Part shown: one piece after another, positions 23,895-33,999 of the stretch
Numbering within the stretch: the stretch's first letter is position 1
Layout: every line of letters starts with the position of its first letter
NCBI GenBank assembly: GCA_016271365.2
Contig: CM057452.1
Location: 826,180,001 to 826,244,000 of the forward strand
Reading direction: 5' to 3'
DNA length: 64,000 bases
Source of the DNA: Neoceratodus forsteri
Taxonomy: Eukaryota; Chordata; Ceratodontiformes; Ceratodontidae
Notes under the pieces: generated by a model
What the model was told of the DNA's origin: nothing
Database searches by the model: none
What the model saw: the letters and a program-made list of their open reading frames with translations, nothing else
Translations under genes and position numbers: made by a program

Positions 23895-26638
23895 ATGTAC
23901 ACAAATGCTCGTAGCCTAGCAAACAAAATGGCTGACCTTACAGCTATTGTTGCACAGGCTGATCTGGACTGGGTCACCATGATGGAGACATGGTTTAAGG
24001 ACGATCATGACTGGGAGATAACTATTGAGGATACTGCCTTTTTCAAAGGGACAGACCTGGAAGAAAAGGGGGTGGGGTGGCAATGTATGTTAGGGAGGGA
24101 ATAAAAGCTACCATGGCCCAGGACACTCACACTAAAGCCGGAGCTCTTTGGGTTACTCTCAAAGCTGGAACAGGTGCAGTTACTAGGAGTATTATATAGA
24201 CCCCCAAGCAATCAGCTTGCTGGGGGCACAAGGAGATACAATAATCCATTTACAATATGAGTATTAAGGAGGATGTAGTATTGGTGGGCAACTTTAATTT
24301 ACCAGATATAAATTGTGGAAACCATTCCACTACTACAACAAGAAGCAAAGACTTCCTTGACACTCTGCACTTATCAGGCCTAAGACGGCTTGTCAAGGAA
24401 CCCACAAGGGGGGAAGCCATCCTTGACCTGTTACTCACCAACAGTGACATCATATCAAGGACTAAAGTTGAGAGCAACCTAGGATCTACTGCCCATTAGA
24501 TGGTGTGGTTCCAGATTAAAACAGAAAAAGAAATCAAGCACACTAAAACTAAAATGTTGGACTTCAGACATGCAGATTTTGATAAAATGAGAGAAAAGCT
24601 CAAACTTAACCTAGCTAAATTAACACGGACAGAGGGAGTAGATAAGTATTAGGCATATCTAAAGGAAGCTATCATAGAAGCATCAAAACAATGTATGAAA
24701 TGTGTGAGTAAAGCCAAGAAGAGAAGAAAACTCCTATGGTTCTCCAAGGAAGTGTCCGCCAAGGTCAGGGAGAAATGGATGGCTTTCAAAAGATACAAGC
24801 AATCAGGATGTGAAAAAGACAAAGACACATACAAGGAGGAACTGAAGGAAGCAGGAAAGCAAATCAGGGAAGCTCAGACGCAAACAGAAGAAAGGATCAC
24901 CTCGGAGGTCAAAAAGGGAGATAAGACCTTCTTTAGATATATCAAGGAGAAAAGGAAAACCAGTGGAGGTATAGTCTGACTTAAAGGGGAAGATGGGGAA
25001 TGCACAGAGGATGACAAGAACAAAGCAGAAATCCTTAACAGATACTTTTATTCAGTATTTACTAAGGAAGAAAAAGGTTGTGGTACCACCTTGCAGAAAA
25101 AAGTGCAGACAGCAGCAATATGAATTCGGCAACTTTCGCAAAGGATAGTGTCCTGAAGGAGCTAGAAAAACATAGGTTTGACAAGGACATGGGTCCTAAT
25201 GAAATACACCCCAGGATACAAAGAAACTTAGGGAAGACCTGGCGGCACCGCTGACTGAACTGTTCAACCTCTCACTTGAGGTTGGGGAAGTTCCTGCGGA
25301 CTGGAGGAAGGCCACAGTTGTCCCTCTTCATAAAAATGGCAGTAGGGAAAGTGCTGGCAATTACCAACCAGTAAGCCTGACCTCAGTTGTTGGCAAAATG
25401 ATGGAAACCCTAATTAAGGAAAGAATTATATCCTTTCTCAAAGAAAATGATATAATGGACCTAAGACAGCATGACTTCATGACAGGGAGATCATGCCAGA
25501 CAAACCTAATAGATTCCTTCAATTGGGTAACAAAGACAATAGATCAGGGTAGCACTGTGGATGTAATGTACCTAGACTTCAGCAAAACCTTTGACTCAGT
25601 CCCACATAGAAGACTATTGAACAAACTTGCCAGTACAGGAGTTGGGCATAAAGTGGTAAACTGGGTACGGAGCTGGCTTAGTGGAAGGACTCAGAGGGTA
25701 CTGATAAACAGCCAACTATCAGACGAGAGAGAGGTAACTAGTGGTGTGCCACAGGGATCGGTGCTGGGGCCTATCCTCTTCAATATTTTTATCAGTGACA
25801 TATCTGTGAGCCTGGAAGGCAAGGTGTGTCTATTCTCAGATATGTAATAGGGTAGACACTCTAGGGGGAGTGGAAAGGATGAGGACTAATCTTCAAAGAC
25901 TAGAAAGGTGGACAAAAACTTGGCAATTAAATTTCAATGCCAAAAAGTGCAAGGTCATACTCCTATGGAGGAAAGGTCCTTGTGAGGAATACCTCCAGTG
26001 TGGAGTGAAATTGGAAGCCACAAAGCAGGAAAGGGATCTGGGGGGTGATTATAACAGATGACCTGAAAACATCCAAGCAGTGTGAAAAAGCAGTGTGAAA
26101 GGGGAACAGTATGTTAGTCTGCATAAGAAGAGGAATTACAAGTAGAAAGAGGGAGGTGATTATGCCACTGTACAGATCAATGGTAAGGCCTCAACTGGAG
26201 TACAGTGTGCAGTTCTGGAGACCTCACCTCAGAAAGGACATAGACAGACTGGAGACAGTGCAAAGGAGAGCTACAAAAATGATACTTGAACTCCACAACA
26301 AGACATATGAGGAATGTCTGCAAGACCTAAACATGTACTCCCTGGAACAACACAGAGAAAGGAGGGACATGATCGAAACCTTCAAGTACTTGAAGGGAAT
26401 AAACAAGGTCCAGGTTCAGGACCCATTTCAGATTAAGAATCATGCAAAAACGAGGGGGCATGGCATGAAACTGGAAGGAGGAAAGTTCAAGAGTAACACA
26501 AGAAAGTTCTTCTTTACCGAGAGGGTGGTGGATACTTGGAATGGCCTTCCACCAGAGGTTGTGGAGACTAGGTCAGTCATATCATTCAAGAAGGCATGGG
26601 ATAGGCACAAAGGTATTATAACACTGAATAGCAGTTAA
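23895..26638 (+). pseudogene. CR1 ORF2 pseudogene: endonuclease + reverse transcriptase
   Basis: The endonuclease starts MYTNARSLANKMADLTAIV at 23895 and is followed in other frames by LGVLYRPPS, VGNFNLPDI (24280-24306) and a damaged SDH box. The RT starts in 25200-25400 (NYQPVSLTSVVGKMMET) and is open from 25398 to 25847: QHDFMTGRSCQTNLID, YLDFSKTFDSVPH, SGVPQGSVLGPILFN. The catalytic box reads FSDM then a stop (25833-25847) where FADD is expected. The rest follows at 25870-26061 and 26111-26638 (PLYRSMVRPQLEYSVQFW, RRATKMI, FFFTERVVDTWNGLP). The lost active-site Asp plus stop make it catalytically dead. Confidence 0.88.
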
Positions 26639-26733
26639 GGGAGGGGGCAGGCTAGATGGACCATGCGGTCCCCTTCTGCTGTCACTTTCTATGTTTCTAT
26701 GTTTAGAAGGCTGGATGCTGGAGATGCAGCAGT

Positions 26734-26941
26734 GAGGTAGTACAGCCAAGTAGTTAGAGCACCAAGCTGTAAATCTGGAGACCCAGCAGGTCTTGGTTTG
26801 ACTCTCACAACCATCACTTGCATACTGAATGACCCTGAGCAAGTCACTTTACCTTGCTTTGCTCCTGGGATGCATCTGGAAATGAGTTTTAACTCAATGT
26901 GCCTTTCTCATCCAAAAATTCTAAAAAATAAATAAAAAAAA
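26734..26941 (+). mobile_element. tRNA-derived SINE, family 1
   Basis: A 5' tRNA-like head with an A-box region (GTAGTTAGAGCACCAAGC) and a B-box-like GGTCTTGGTTTGACTCTC at 26790-26807 is followed by GACCCTGAGCAAGTCACTT and a LINE-like tail GATGCATCTGGAAATGAG...CAATGTGCCTTTCTC, ending in an AATAAATAAAAAAA run. The copies at 31322-31505 and 39674-39885 have the same head and body. It lies directly behind the CR1 3' end. Confidence 0.82.
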
Positions 26942-27199
26942 TCCTCTGCTGGATGAGGATTTATCTCAGTATCAATGAGCTGTACCCAGGGACTTAGTTC
27001 CTGAGCCATGCCAGGCTCTTTGAAAATCCAGCCCTAGATGTGTGAATCTTCATTCAGTGCAGAACACTGGAGGGAAGGCTAGAGACAAATATGTTTATTT
27101 CATTTTTGTTGGCCCAAAAAGGAAGGCTAAAAATGCTTTCTGCTTTTAGCTTTACCCCAGGGAAGAAGGGATAGAGATGCAAACTGGCTTATATTAAGC
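26942..27199. other. Short unassigned interval before Tx1
   Basis: Between the SINE tail and the first Tx1-like coding sequence. It may include the Tx1 5' UTR, but I see no boundary signal. Confidence 0.4.
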
Positions 27200-27239
27200 C
27201 AGGTCAATCTATTGGTGTATTAGTGAATGTGACGAAATT

Positions 27240-30200
27240 TGGCCAGAACACCATGTGAATTTTCCTACTCTTGCCAGTAGGGGGAGTTGCTGTCCAACTG
27301 GCCAGAATGCCAGATAAGCAGGATAGTGGTGGTGGTGAACATGGTGTGCTTGCAGGTGAGCTGACCTCCTTACCTGCAAATGCTGAAATGGAGGTCGATT
27401 AAATTGTTATAGAAATGGTGAAAGACTCTGCATTACAAGGTGATGTGGAGCAAAGTTCCTTGGTGGATTTATCAGATGCTGCTTTACAGGCTGAAGATCA
27501 AAAACGGAAATAAGCTATGAAAGAATGGAAAATGCACCTAATGGCCTTAATGGCAGAGGAAGAAGCTAATTTTGAACAGCAAAAATGTCTGTTGATGGCA
27601 GAAAAACAACAGAGAAAGTTGAATTCCCTGTCTGGAGATGGTGGTGAAGTTGCAGGCCTGTCAGCTCCAGCTGATCAGATGATGTGGCAGCATCCAAATG
27701 GCACTCTGACAGTTGGTCTGAATTGTCTAAATCTACTGCAGAAAAAAAACAGTATTACATCCAGAATGGTAGCTAGGAAAACCCCAAGTGAAGACCAATG
27801 ACCCCTCTGTAAGCCCCAAACTTCCTCAAGAAAGATGGCACTGATTGAAGGCGGAAAAGTGCTTAAACTGGAAACCAGCAGACAGCTTGGGTTACATCAT
27901 GGCTGCTGGTCTGGTTCTCAGATTCCTACTACTGTATGGAGGAAGAGTTATCTTGGTCCATTGATAAAGCCTTGATGAGTGTGGGCTGGCTGAAGGACTC
28001 AACAGGAAAATGGCAGCCACGCGTGGATTACATCCCGAATCCATGGAGTACAGTTCAGGCTTCTGGTACAGCTGAACATGGAGGCTCAGCATACTCACCA
28101 AGAGAAACAAGTTTCTGCAAACCAACCACAGTGTTGCAGGTATTGCCGGAACCTGATGTGCCTCCCAAGGGTAATGGTGAAGTGCAAGACTCTAAAACTG
28201 TTGTGCCTCAGAGTGGGAAAATTCTGGGGTTTGGACTGAGCAAGTGGAGACTGGTAGGGTGCTGTTCCTAAGCCAGGGTTACCTGCAGGGAGAATCATGG
28301 AGGGTGGTGCTCTGCTTACAAATGTGCCCGATGACAGTGCTATGGACTTGGGGAACAGTAATGGTCAGCAGCATACTGTGGTTCCAACCTCTGATATTAG
28401 TGAGAAACATAGAAACATAGAATTTGATGGCAGATAAGGACTGCTTGGCCCACCTAGTCTGACCATTTTCCTACCTAACAGATAAGCTGCAGCTCCTAGT
28501 TAACCAACAGCTTACTTCCTCCTACCCCCCCACTAGGACTGCCTTATGTCTGTCCCATGCATTCTTAAATTCCCCCACTTTTCTTGACTCCACGACCTAC
28601 TCAAGAAGGCTGTTCCATGCATCCACAACCCTCTCTGTGAAAAAATACTTCCTCACATTACTTCTGAGCCATCCCCCCTCTATCTTCAAATTGTGCCCCC
28701 TTGTTCTTGCACATCTCTTTTCTGAAAGATGCTACCCTCTTGGACTTTGTTGATTCCCTTGAGGTACTTGAAAGTTTCTAACATGTCCCCTCTCTCCCTT
28801 CTTTCCTCAAGGATATACATATTAAGCTCCTTTAGTCTTTCTTCATACGTCTTCTGGTACAGACCCTGCACCATTTTGGTTGCCCTCCTCTGGACAGAGT
28901 TAGTGAATAATGGCCCAGAAAATGCTAAGAGAGGCATTTCAGATCCAAGTGATCCTGGGGGCATAAACACAGCCATACTTGACCCAGCAATGCCTGATAC
29001 AGTTCTATTAGATAATAACTTGGAGTCCCCTATACAGCTGGCGTCACAAACTACATCTCATGTTACTTCATTGCTGTAGCCCTGCCTACTGTCTAGTAGT
29101 GACACTACTGTATCTCAGAATGTAGCACCAGCATAGAAGGAGCAGGAACAAACCTCAGGAAACCCTAAAAATGAAAATGCTATTGAGGATTTGTCTGAAG
29201 CAGAGGTCTCGAATGGCTCCTCAGACAGAAGGATCTAGCATCTCTGTCAGGCAGCCCTCCTGGGGTGATAGAGCAGAATCAGAGGAACCTACTGATGAAA
29301 ACCCTAGAACTGGTACAGCATTGTTTTCCAAGAAACTGCTTTCCAAAGGTGGAAAAGTTTCAGAAGGGCAGACTAGTTTTCTACAGGCCAGGCTCCTACA
29401 CAAAGGAAGAATGCTGTAAGGTTGAGATACAGGGGAGGCTTGAAACTGCCCCCATAGGGTATATATTGGTTGTAAACTCCTGAAAGACTCTATGCCTGTT
29501 TTACTACAGAAATGTATGCCTTGATCCCTACACCAGGGGATGTCCTCTTTTATGTCAGTTTTAAAACTGTAGCAAATCTGGAATGGCTCTGGAAAAAGTG
29601 CAATACACTTAAGTATACAGAACTGTTTACCCCTTGTCAGGCTATTCCCATTACCAGACCAGCTATAAACACCATCACTATATTATTTAAAAACAATAAA
29701 TGTATATGACATCAAATACTGGCTGGCACAGAAGTGCAACATCATAGGCATGCCAGACCCCATTATGGATGAGGAGCAACTGTGGATGGGGGGGAGGGAT
29801 TTGAGCTAAATAAAAACAGACTGAAGCCAGCATATGAGACATTCCAAGCTGTTTTTAATTGGAAGAGACTGGGAACAATGCTTCTATCACAGGCAGCCAA
29901 AAACGTACTTCAAGTCTGGGTCAATTAGTCATCTTAGCAATGCTTGTAACTGTGTGTGCCGCAACCTGTGTTTGGAATATGGACGTGTTTGGAATAATTG
30001 TCCCAATGAACTACACTGCAGTCTGTGAGAAGAACCAGGCCACTCCATTAGAGCATGCAGATGGGCTATGGTTACCCTTAACAGAAGAGACCAGCCAAAT
30101 CAAGACAACATGCTGACTATAGCTCAGAAATTGATATTAATAAGAGACAGCAGGAAGCAGCCCAGAAAGCAGGACAGCACCCTAATTTGGAATCCTCTCA

Positions 30201-30742
30201 TAGGATTGACTACACTGAAGCTGCAGATGTGGATCAAGCCCCCTCCCCTCCCAGAAAAGTATATTGAAGTACCACCTTAGTCTGCTACATCCAGACCAGT
30301 CACTAGACAAGAGCACTCAGAAGATATCAAAATAGAAGTGGTCCAGGAGCAACGCGTCTAGACAGTCATTGAGTGCTCAGTGACATCAGAAGGGTAGTGT
30401 TCCATCCAGCATAGCACAAGAAGAAAACATAATGCCCCCTCCAGAGAGGACTGTAAGAACCAGGAATAGTGGTTTGCATTGACAACAGCCCAGGCTGAAG
30501 GTATCCTGTACAATAACTTCTGACTCGAATATCCTATTAGAAAATAATTTTGAAACTTTGACATCTGACAGAGGTGACCAGCTACCGAAAGAGATTCAGA
30601 GGCCTCTTCCACCACATCTTCCCAGAGACTAGTCTCCTCAGAGATGGAGGATGATTCACAGTGCTCAACTGCATTACGAAAGAGAAAGAGCCTGACTGGA
30701 ATGAGGACTAGAAGTGGAAAAGCAGTACAGAAATTTACCTAA
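27240..30742 (+). pseudogene. Tx1 ORF1 pseudogene with CCHC zinc knuckles
   Basis: Tx1 ORF1 proteins bind the element RNA through CCHC knuckles. An upstream low-complexity region (27517-29100) is interrupted by a CR1 tail at 28404-28909. The conserved part starts near 29500 with an RRM-like block, GDVLFYVSFKTVANLEWLW, then IGRDWEQCFYHRQPK and a degraded knuckle RVWNNCPN. A second knuckle at 30017-30058 fits C-X2-C-X4-H-X4-C exactly, except that the second Cys codon is now TGA (30026-30028). Stops and shifts are frequent. Arrangement (YRGQP-like block then two knuckles) is characteristic of Tx1-clade ORF1. Confidence 0.72.
28404..28909 (-). mobile_element. CR1 3'-end insertion in Tx1 ORF1
   Basis: Minus-strand CR1 tail: CATAGAAACATAGAATTTG at the left is the 3' terminus, and the interior encodes KMVQGLYQKTYEERLKELN (28790-28880 region) and GDMLETFKYLKG, ending at QRRATK. 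It is flanked by TTAGTGA at 28397-28403 and 28910-28916, a 7-bp target duplication. Only the last 500 bp of the LINE is present. Confidence 0.88.
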
Positions 30743-31321
30743 ATCTACCTGAATGTTTTTGTCTTCCTTGTCTTCTCAATTAAAAGTTGCTAGTATTATT
30801 GTAAATAGTATTAAGAATCCCAAACATAGCCAATTCTCTTTTACTATTTAAAAAAATCTTCCCTTTGATGTCTTCTTTCTACATGAAACCAAGCTTAGCT
30901 TAACTACAGAGGCTACACAGGTAAAAAAAAACTCTGGCAATGGAAGCCCTTATTTTGGCCATTCACTGAGGACTGATGTGATGGCATGGGAATTCTGTTT
31001 AAATGATATACAGTTACTGTTGCAAAGGGGTTGCTGATATCCTTTCAGGATGAGCTATGTTATTGGATGTAACATTATACCAGAGGATATGCTTAACTGA
31101 TGTGTATGCTTCACAACAAAAATGATTGCATATTTATTTAAGTTAATTTCACAATATCTTTATGCAAACAAGAGCTTTCGATGAAGCAGTGATTTCAATT
31201 GTGTAACATCTATATCAGACAGTGGAGTCAAAATGAACAAAATGTTCTCTGTCTCAAATATTTTGCTGCAAATGATAAAAGACGATGGGCTGTAAGATGC
31301 CTATAGGAGTAATGGAAAGGG

Positions 31322-31505
31322 AAATTGTTTAACTAGGAAAGGCACACTAAACCGAAGCTTGTTTCCAAGTGCGACCTGGGAGCACAAGGAAGTTAAGTGA
31401 CTTGCTCAGGGTCCCATGGTATGCAAGTGGGGGATGTGGGATTCAAACCCATGTCTCCAGGTTTGCTGCACAGTGCCCTAAACCACAGCACTATACTGTC
31501 TCCAC
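31322..31505 (-). mobile_element. SINE family 1 insertion in Tx1 endonuclease
   Basis: Reverse-oriented copy of the same tRNA-derived SINE: B-box complement GGATTCAAACC at 31439-31449, body AGTTAAGTGACTTGCTCAGG and tail GGCACACTAAACCGAAGCTT. Target-site duplication not resolved. It interrupts the Tx1 endonuclease reading between residues expected to be contiguous. Confidence 0.8.
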
Positions 31506-32099
31506 ATTTAAAGTAAATTTATTTCATAGGGCTACATGTACTAATAAATACACTATAGCAACCAGAATAGACTTCCTGTTCATGTCCTCAGATTTAGTAG
31601 TGCACAAAATTAACCTGATACCTTTTAAAAATTTAGACCACTTATTACTCAGAGGGTACCGGGGGGGGGGGCTTGGGAATTAGAGAATGGAAATGGGGTT
31701 TGGAAGCTTAATAGCACTCTGCTAGACAACCCTAAAATAGATAAGATAGTCCAGGAGTTTCTTCGGGCCAGACAATGTATTTCCTGTCTATATGACAATA
31801 TGGGTCAATGGTGGTTAGAGACCAAGCTAAAACATATTAAAAGTATTTGATGGACAGAATCCATTTGGTGAAATGAATTTCCCTACAAAATAAAGGCTTA
31901 GGTTCTTTTTCTGTTCAAGTCAGAATAAGTGGGTGAAAGTCGGGCCTTATAGTATAACAGAGCGTCTTTTTTGCTGATGGAGCACAGAAGTGACACATGG
32001 GAAACTGGGGATGGGCAACATTTTTGAAGGGCACTGCAAGATTACAGTAAGTAATAGGCATATGAGTATGTTGCAGAATGACTTGGGACAATTAAAAGA

Positions 32100-32256
32100 A
32101 TCAATGACTGTCCTGTTCCTGTTCTTTAATTCTCTGTATCATTATTCAAATTCCATTGTATCTTGTATTATTGTTGTAATATGTTGCACTCCCATTCCCC
32201 TTCCCCCCAGGATGCACTTGGAAATGAGCAATGTTACTCAGTGTGCCTTTCCTGGA
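32100..32256 (+). mobile_element. L2-like 3'-end fragment
   Basis: Shares the 3' module CCCCCCAGGATGCACTTG...CTCAGTGTGCCTTTCC with the L2-type LINE ending at 41655, including a TTGTATTATT-type region upstream. Only the untranslated tail is present, as expected for an extreme 5' truncation. Confidence 0.7.
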
Positions 32257-32310
32257 GAAAGAAAGAAAAAGAGAGAGAGAGAGAGCGAGAGAGAGAGAAA
32301 GAAAGAAAAT
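32257..32310 (+). repeat. GA-rich microsatellite at the end of an L2 tail
   Basis: GAAA repeats grade into GAGA repeats. The position directly behind an L2 3' terminus suggests it grew from the element's simple-sequence tail. Confidence 0.85.
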
Positions 32311-32353
32311 AACAGAACAAAAGCTGCAGAGAATGGCAGAGCTAGGTGATACT

Positions 32354-32676
32354 CATAATAGTAGATGGAAAGCGCTCGGCTATCCCATCACTGCTAGGTC
32401 TTTGCTGTAGAACAAACTATGACAGAAACAGCAGAATAAAATCCAGAAAAACTTTTATTTCCATGGACAAACCAACATACTGTAGATCCCGGTGCCTCTC
32501 CCCACAAAACAAACAGGCAGTTTGTTTTGTGGGGAGGAGTACCTGGATCTATGTTGGTTTGTCCGTAGAAATAGATGTTTTGCTGGATTTTATCTTAGTG
32601 CATCTGGCATCATTTGTTCTACAGCAAAGATCAAGCAGTGATGGGATAGCCAAGCATTTTCCATCTACTAAAATAA
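32354..32676. mobile_element. Foldback element, about 320 bp
   Basis: Two arms of about 155 bp, left starting TAGTAGATGGAAAGCGCTCG and right ending in its near complement (CATTTTCCATCTACTA), meet at a centre near 32512-32524. Shared inner blocks include GGCTATCCCATCACTGC and GACAAACCAACAT in inverted orientation. Arms are about 85-90% identical. No coding sequence. Flanking TA-rich bases do not allow a secure target duplication. Confidence 0.75.
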
Positions 32677-33487
32677 ATAACAGATATATTGGATATAGTA
32701 CATGACTATGTCAGAAATTTGGCATTATAGCAAACGTCCACTTACAGTCAGCTAACTGTTTAGGTAAGAAAAATATTCCATCAGCCTTTTTGGAGGATAT
32801 AAAATAATACTGCCCGAGCATAGATGGGTTCACTTTGGAATTTTATAATACTTATGTAGACTAGTTGGCAGACATCTTGTACATAGTTTTTAATTGCATG
32901 CTGGAAGAAGAGGAAACTACTGAATCTTCTGGCCTGGTGTTGCAAATTTTTATGTACAAACAAGACAATGTATGTGATATCAAAACTGGAGGCCACTGTG
33001 CCTCTTTAACTCGGATATGAACATTTTAATGAAGGTTGTTTGTGTTTGATTGGCAGCAAAAGACCAGCATCTGTTCACACCTTTGCAATCCTGAGGATTG
33101 GTTGGGAGAAGTATCTATAATAACCTGATACTATTGAAAGAAATCTTTGCTCAAGGAGAACAGGGTAAAACTCAGGGTTACATATTGTCATTAGATCAGG
33201 AAAAGTCTTGTGACAGGGGGTCTCATGAATATATGTTTACTGTCTTGGAAAGTTATGGAATTCTTAGGAAATGTTGTGTATGCCTGAAAAAAATAAATGC
33301 AATAGCAAAAGCAATACCATCAGTAAATGTTTGTTTATTTGCTTAATGGGTAAACCATACTGGAATTGATTCCATTTACAGATGTGACCCACAAATAATA
33401 CAATTATACATCACATACAAAAATTAACATCTAAGACAAAATGTCTGTGTCATTTTACAAAACATTAATTAAAACATGCACATTCAG

Positions 33488-33997
33488 GCCAGCCCGGTGG
33501 CACTGAGGGCTGAGGCGATGGACGCCTTACCTCATGGCATGCCAGCGGCCCAGGTTCAGGAATGAGCCTGGGCCGTCGGAGGTCAGCAGTGGGGGGTGGA
33601 AGGCAGAGCTGGATGGAGCTGCCGGGAGGCAGCTCTCCTCTCCGGAGAGGTGTGGTGGCTACCCATGGCTAATGGCCATCTCATGGTAGAGGCCAGGAGC
33701 AGCTCAGGCCTAGAGGGTGCCAGGCATTAGGACAATGGGGTGGGGGATAAGGGGTCTTTACTGGGCCCGTAAGGTGCATGCGCACCTCCACACGCATGCC
33801 CACCTACTCCTGGGGCCCCTGGGAAAAAATGGAGTGGAAAACACACCAGCAGCAGGATGAAGATCGACTCCCCGCAGGTGCCACTCCTGGACCAGGTATA
33901 AGGTAAGCCCCGGTGATTCCAGGGGATGGGACTGGGGGAGTCGACCGGATGGGGGCCGGTGGCAAGGTGCAAAAATAATTGTGATAATAAAAAAAAA
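33488..33997 (+). mobile_element. SINE family 2 (tRNA-Leu/Ser-like head), 510 bp
   Basis: Flanked by ATGCACATTCAG (33476-33487) and ATGCATATTGAG (33998-34009), two mismatches in 12. The head CCAGCCCGGTGGCACTGAGG with GCTGAGGCGATGGACGCC and the later CAGGTTCAGGAATG resembles a class II tRNA (Leu or Ser) A-box, variable region and a degenerate B-box. It ends in an A-run. The related head at 41529 supports a family. Confidence 0.78.
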
Positions 33998-33999
33998 AT

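Larger units (their letters stand above)
22830..26705 (+). mobile_element. CR1-clade LINE, nearly full length
   Basis: The most complete CR1 in the window: ORF1 with esterase remnants (about 23115-23710), ORF2 with endonuclease and RT (about 23895-26638), and a 3' end GCTAGATGGACCATGCGGTC followed by TTTCTATGTTTCTATGTTT. That octamer-like 3' repeat resembles the terminal microsatellite of CR1/L3 elements. The upstream start is uncertain by a few hundred bases. Confidence 0.87.

Noticed and set aside
26734..26810. Functional tRNA gene
   Set aside because: A- and B-box-like motifs are present but no closed cloverleaf; the context and tail identify a SINE.
33488..33570. Functional tRNA-Leu or tRNA-Ser gene
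   Set aside because: The B-box is degenerate, the acceptor stem does not close, and target duplications flank the whole 510-bp element.
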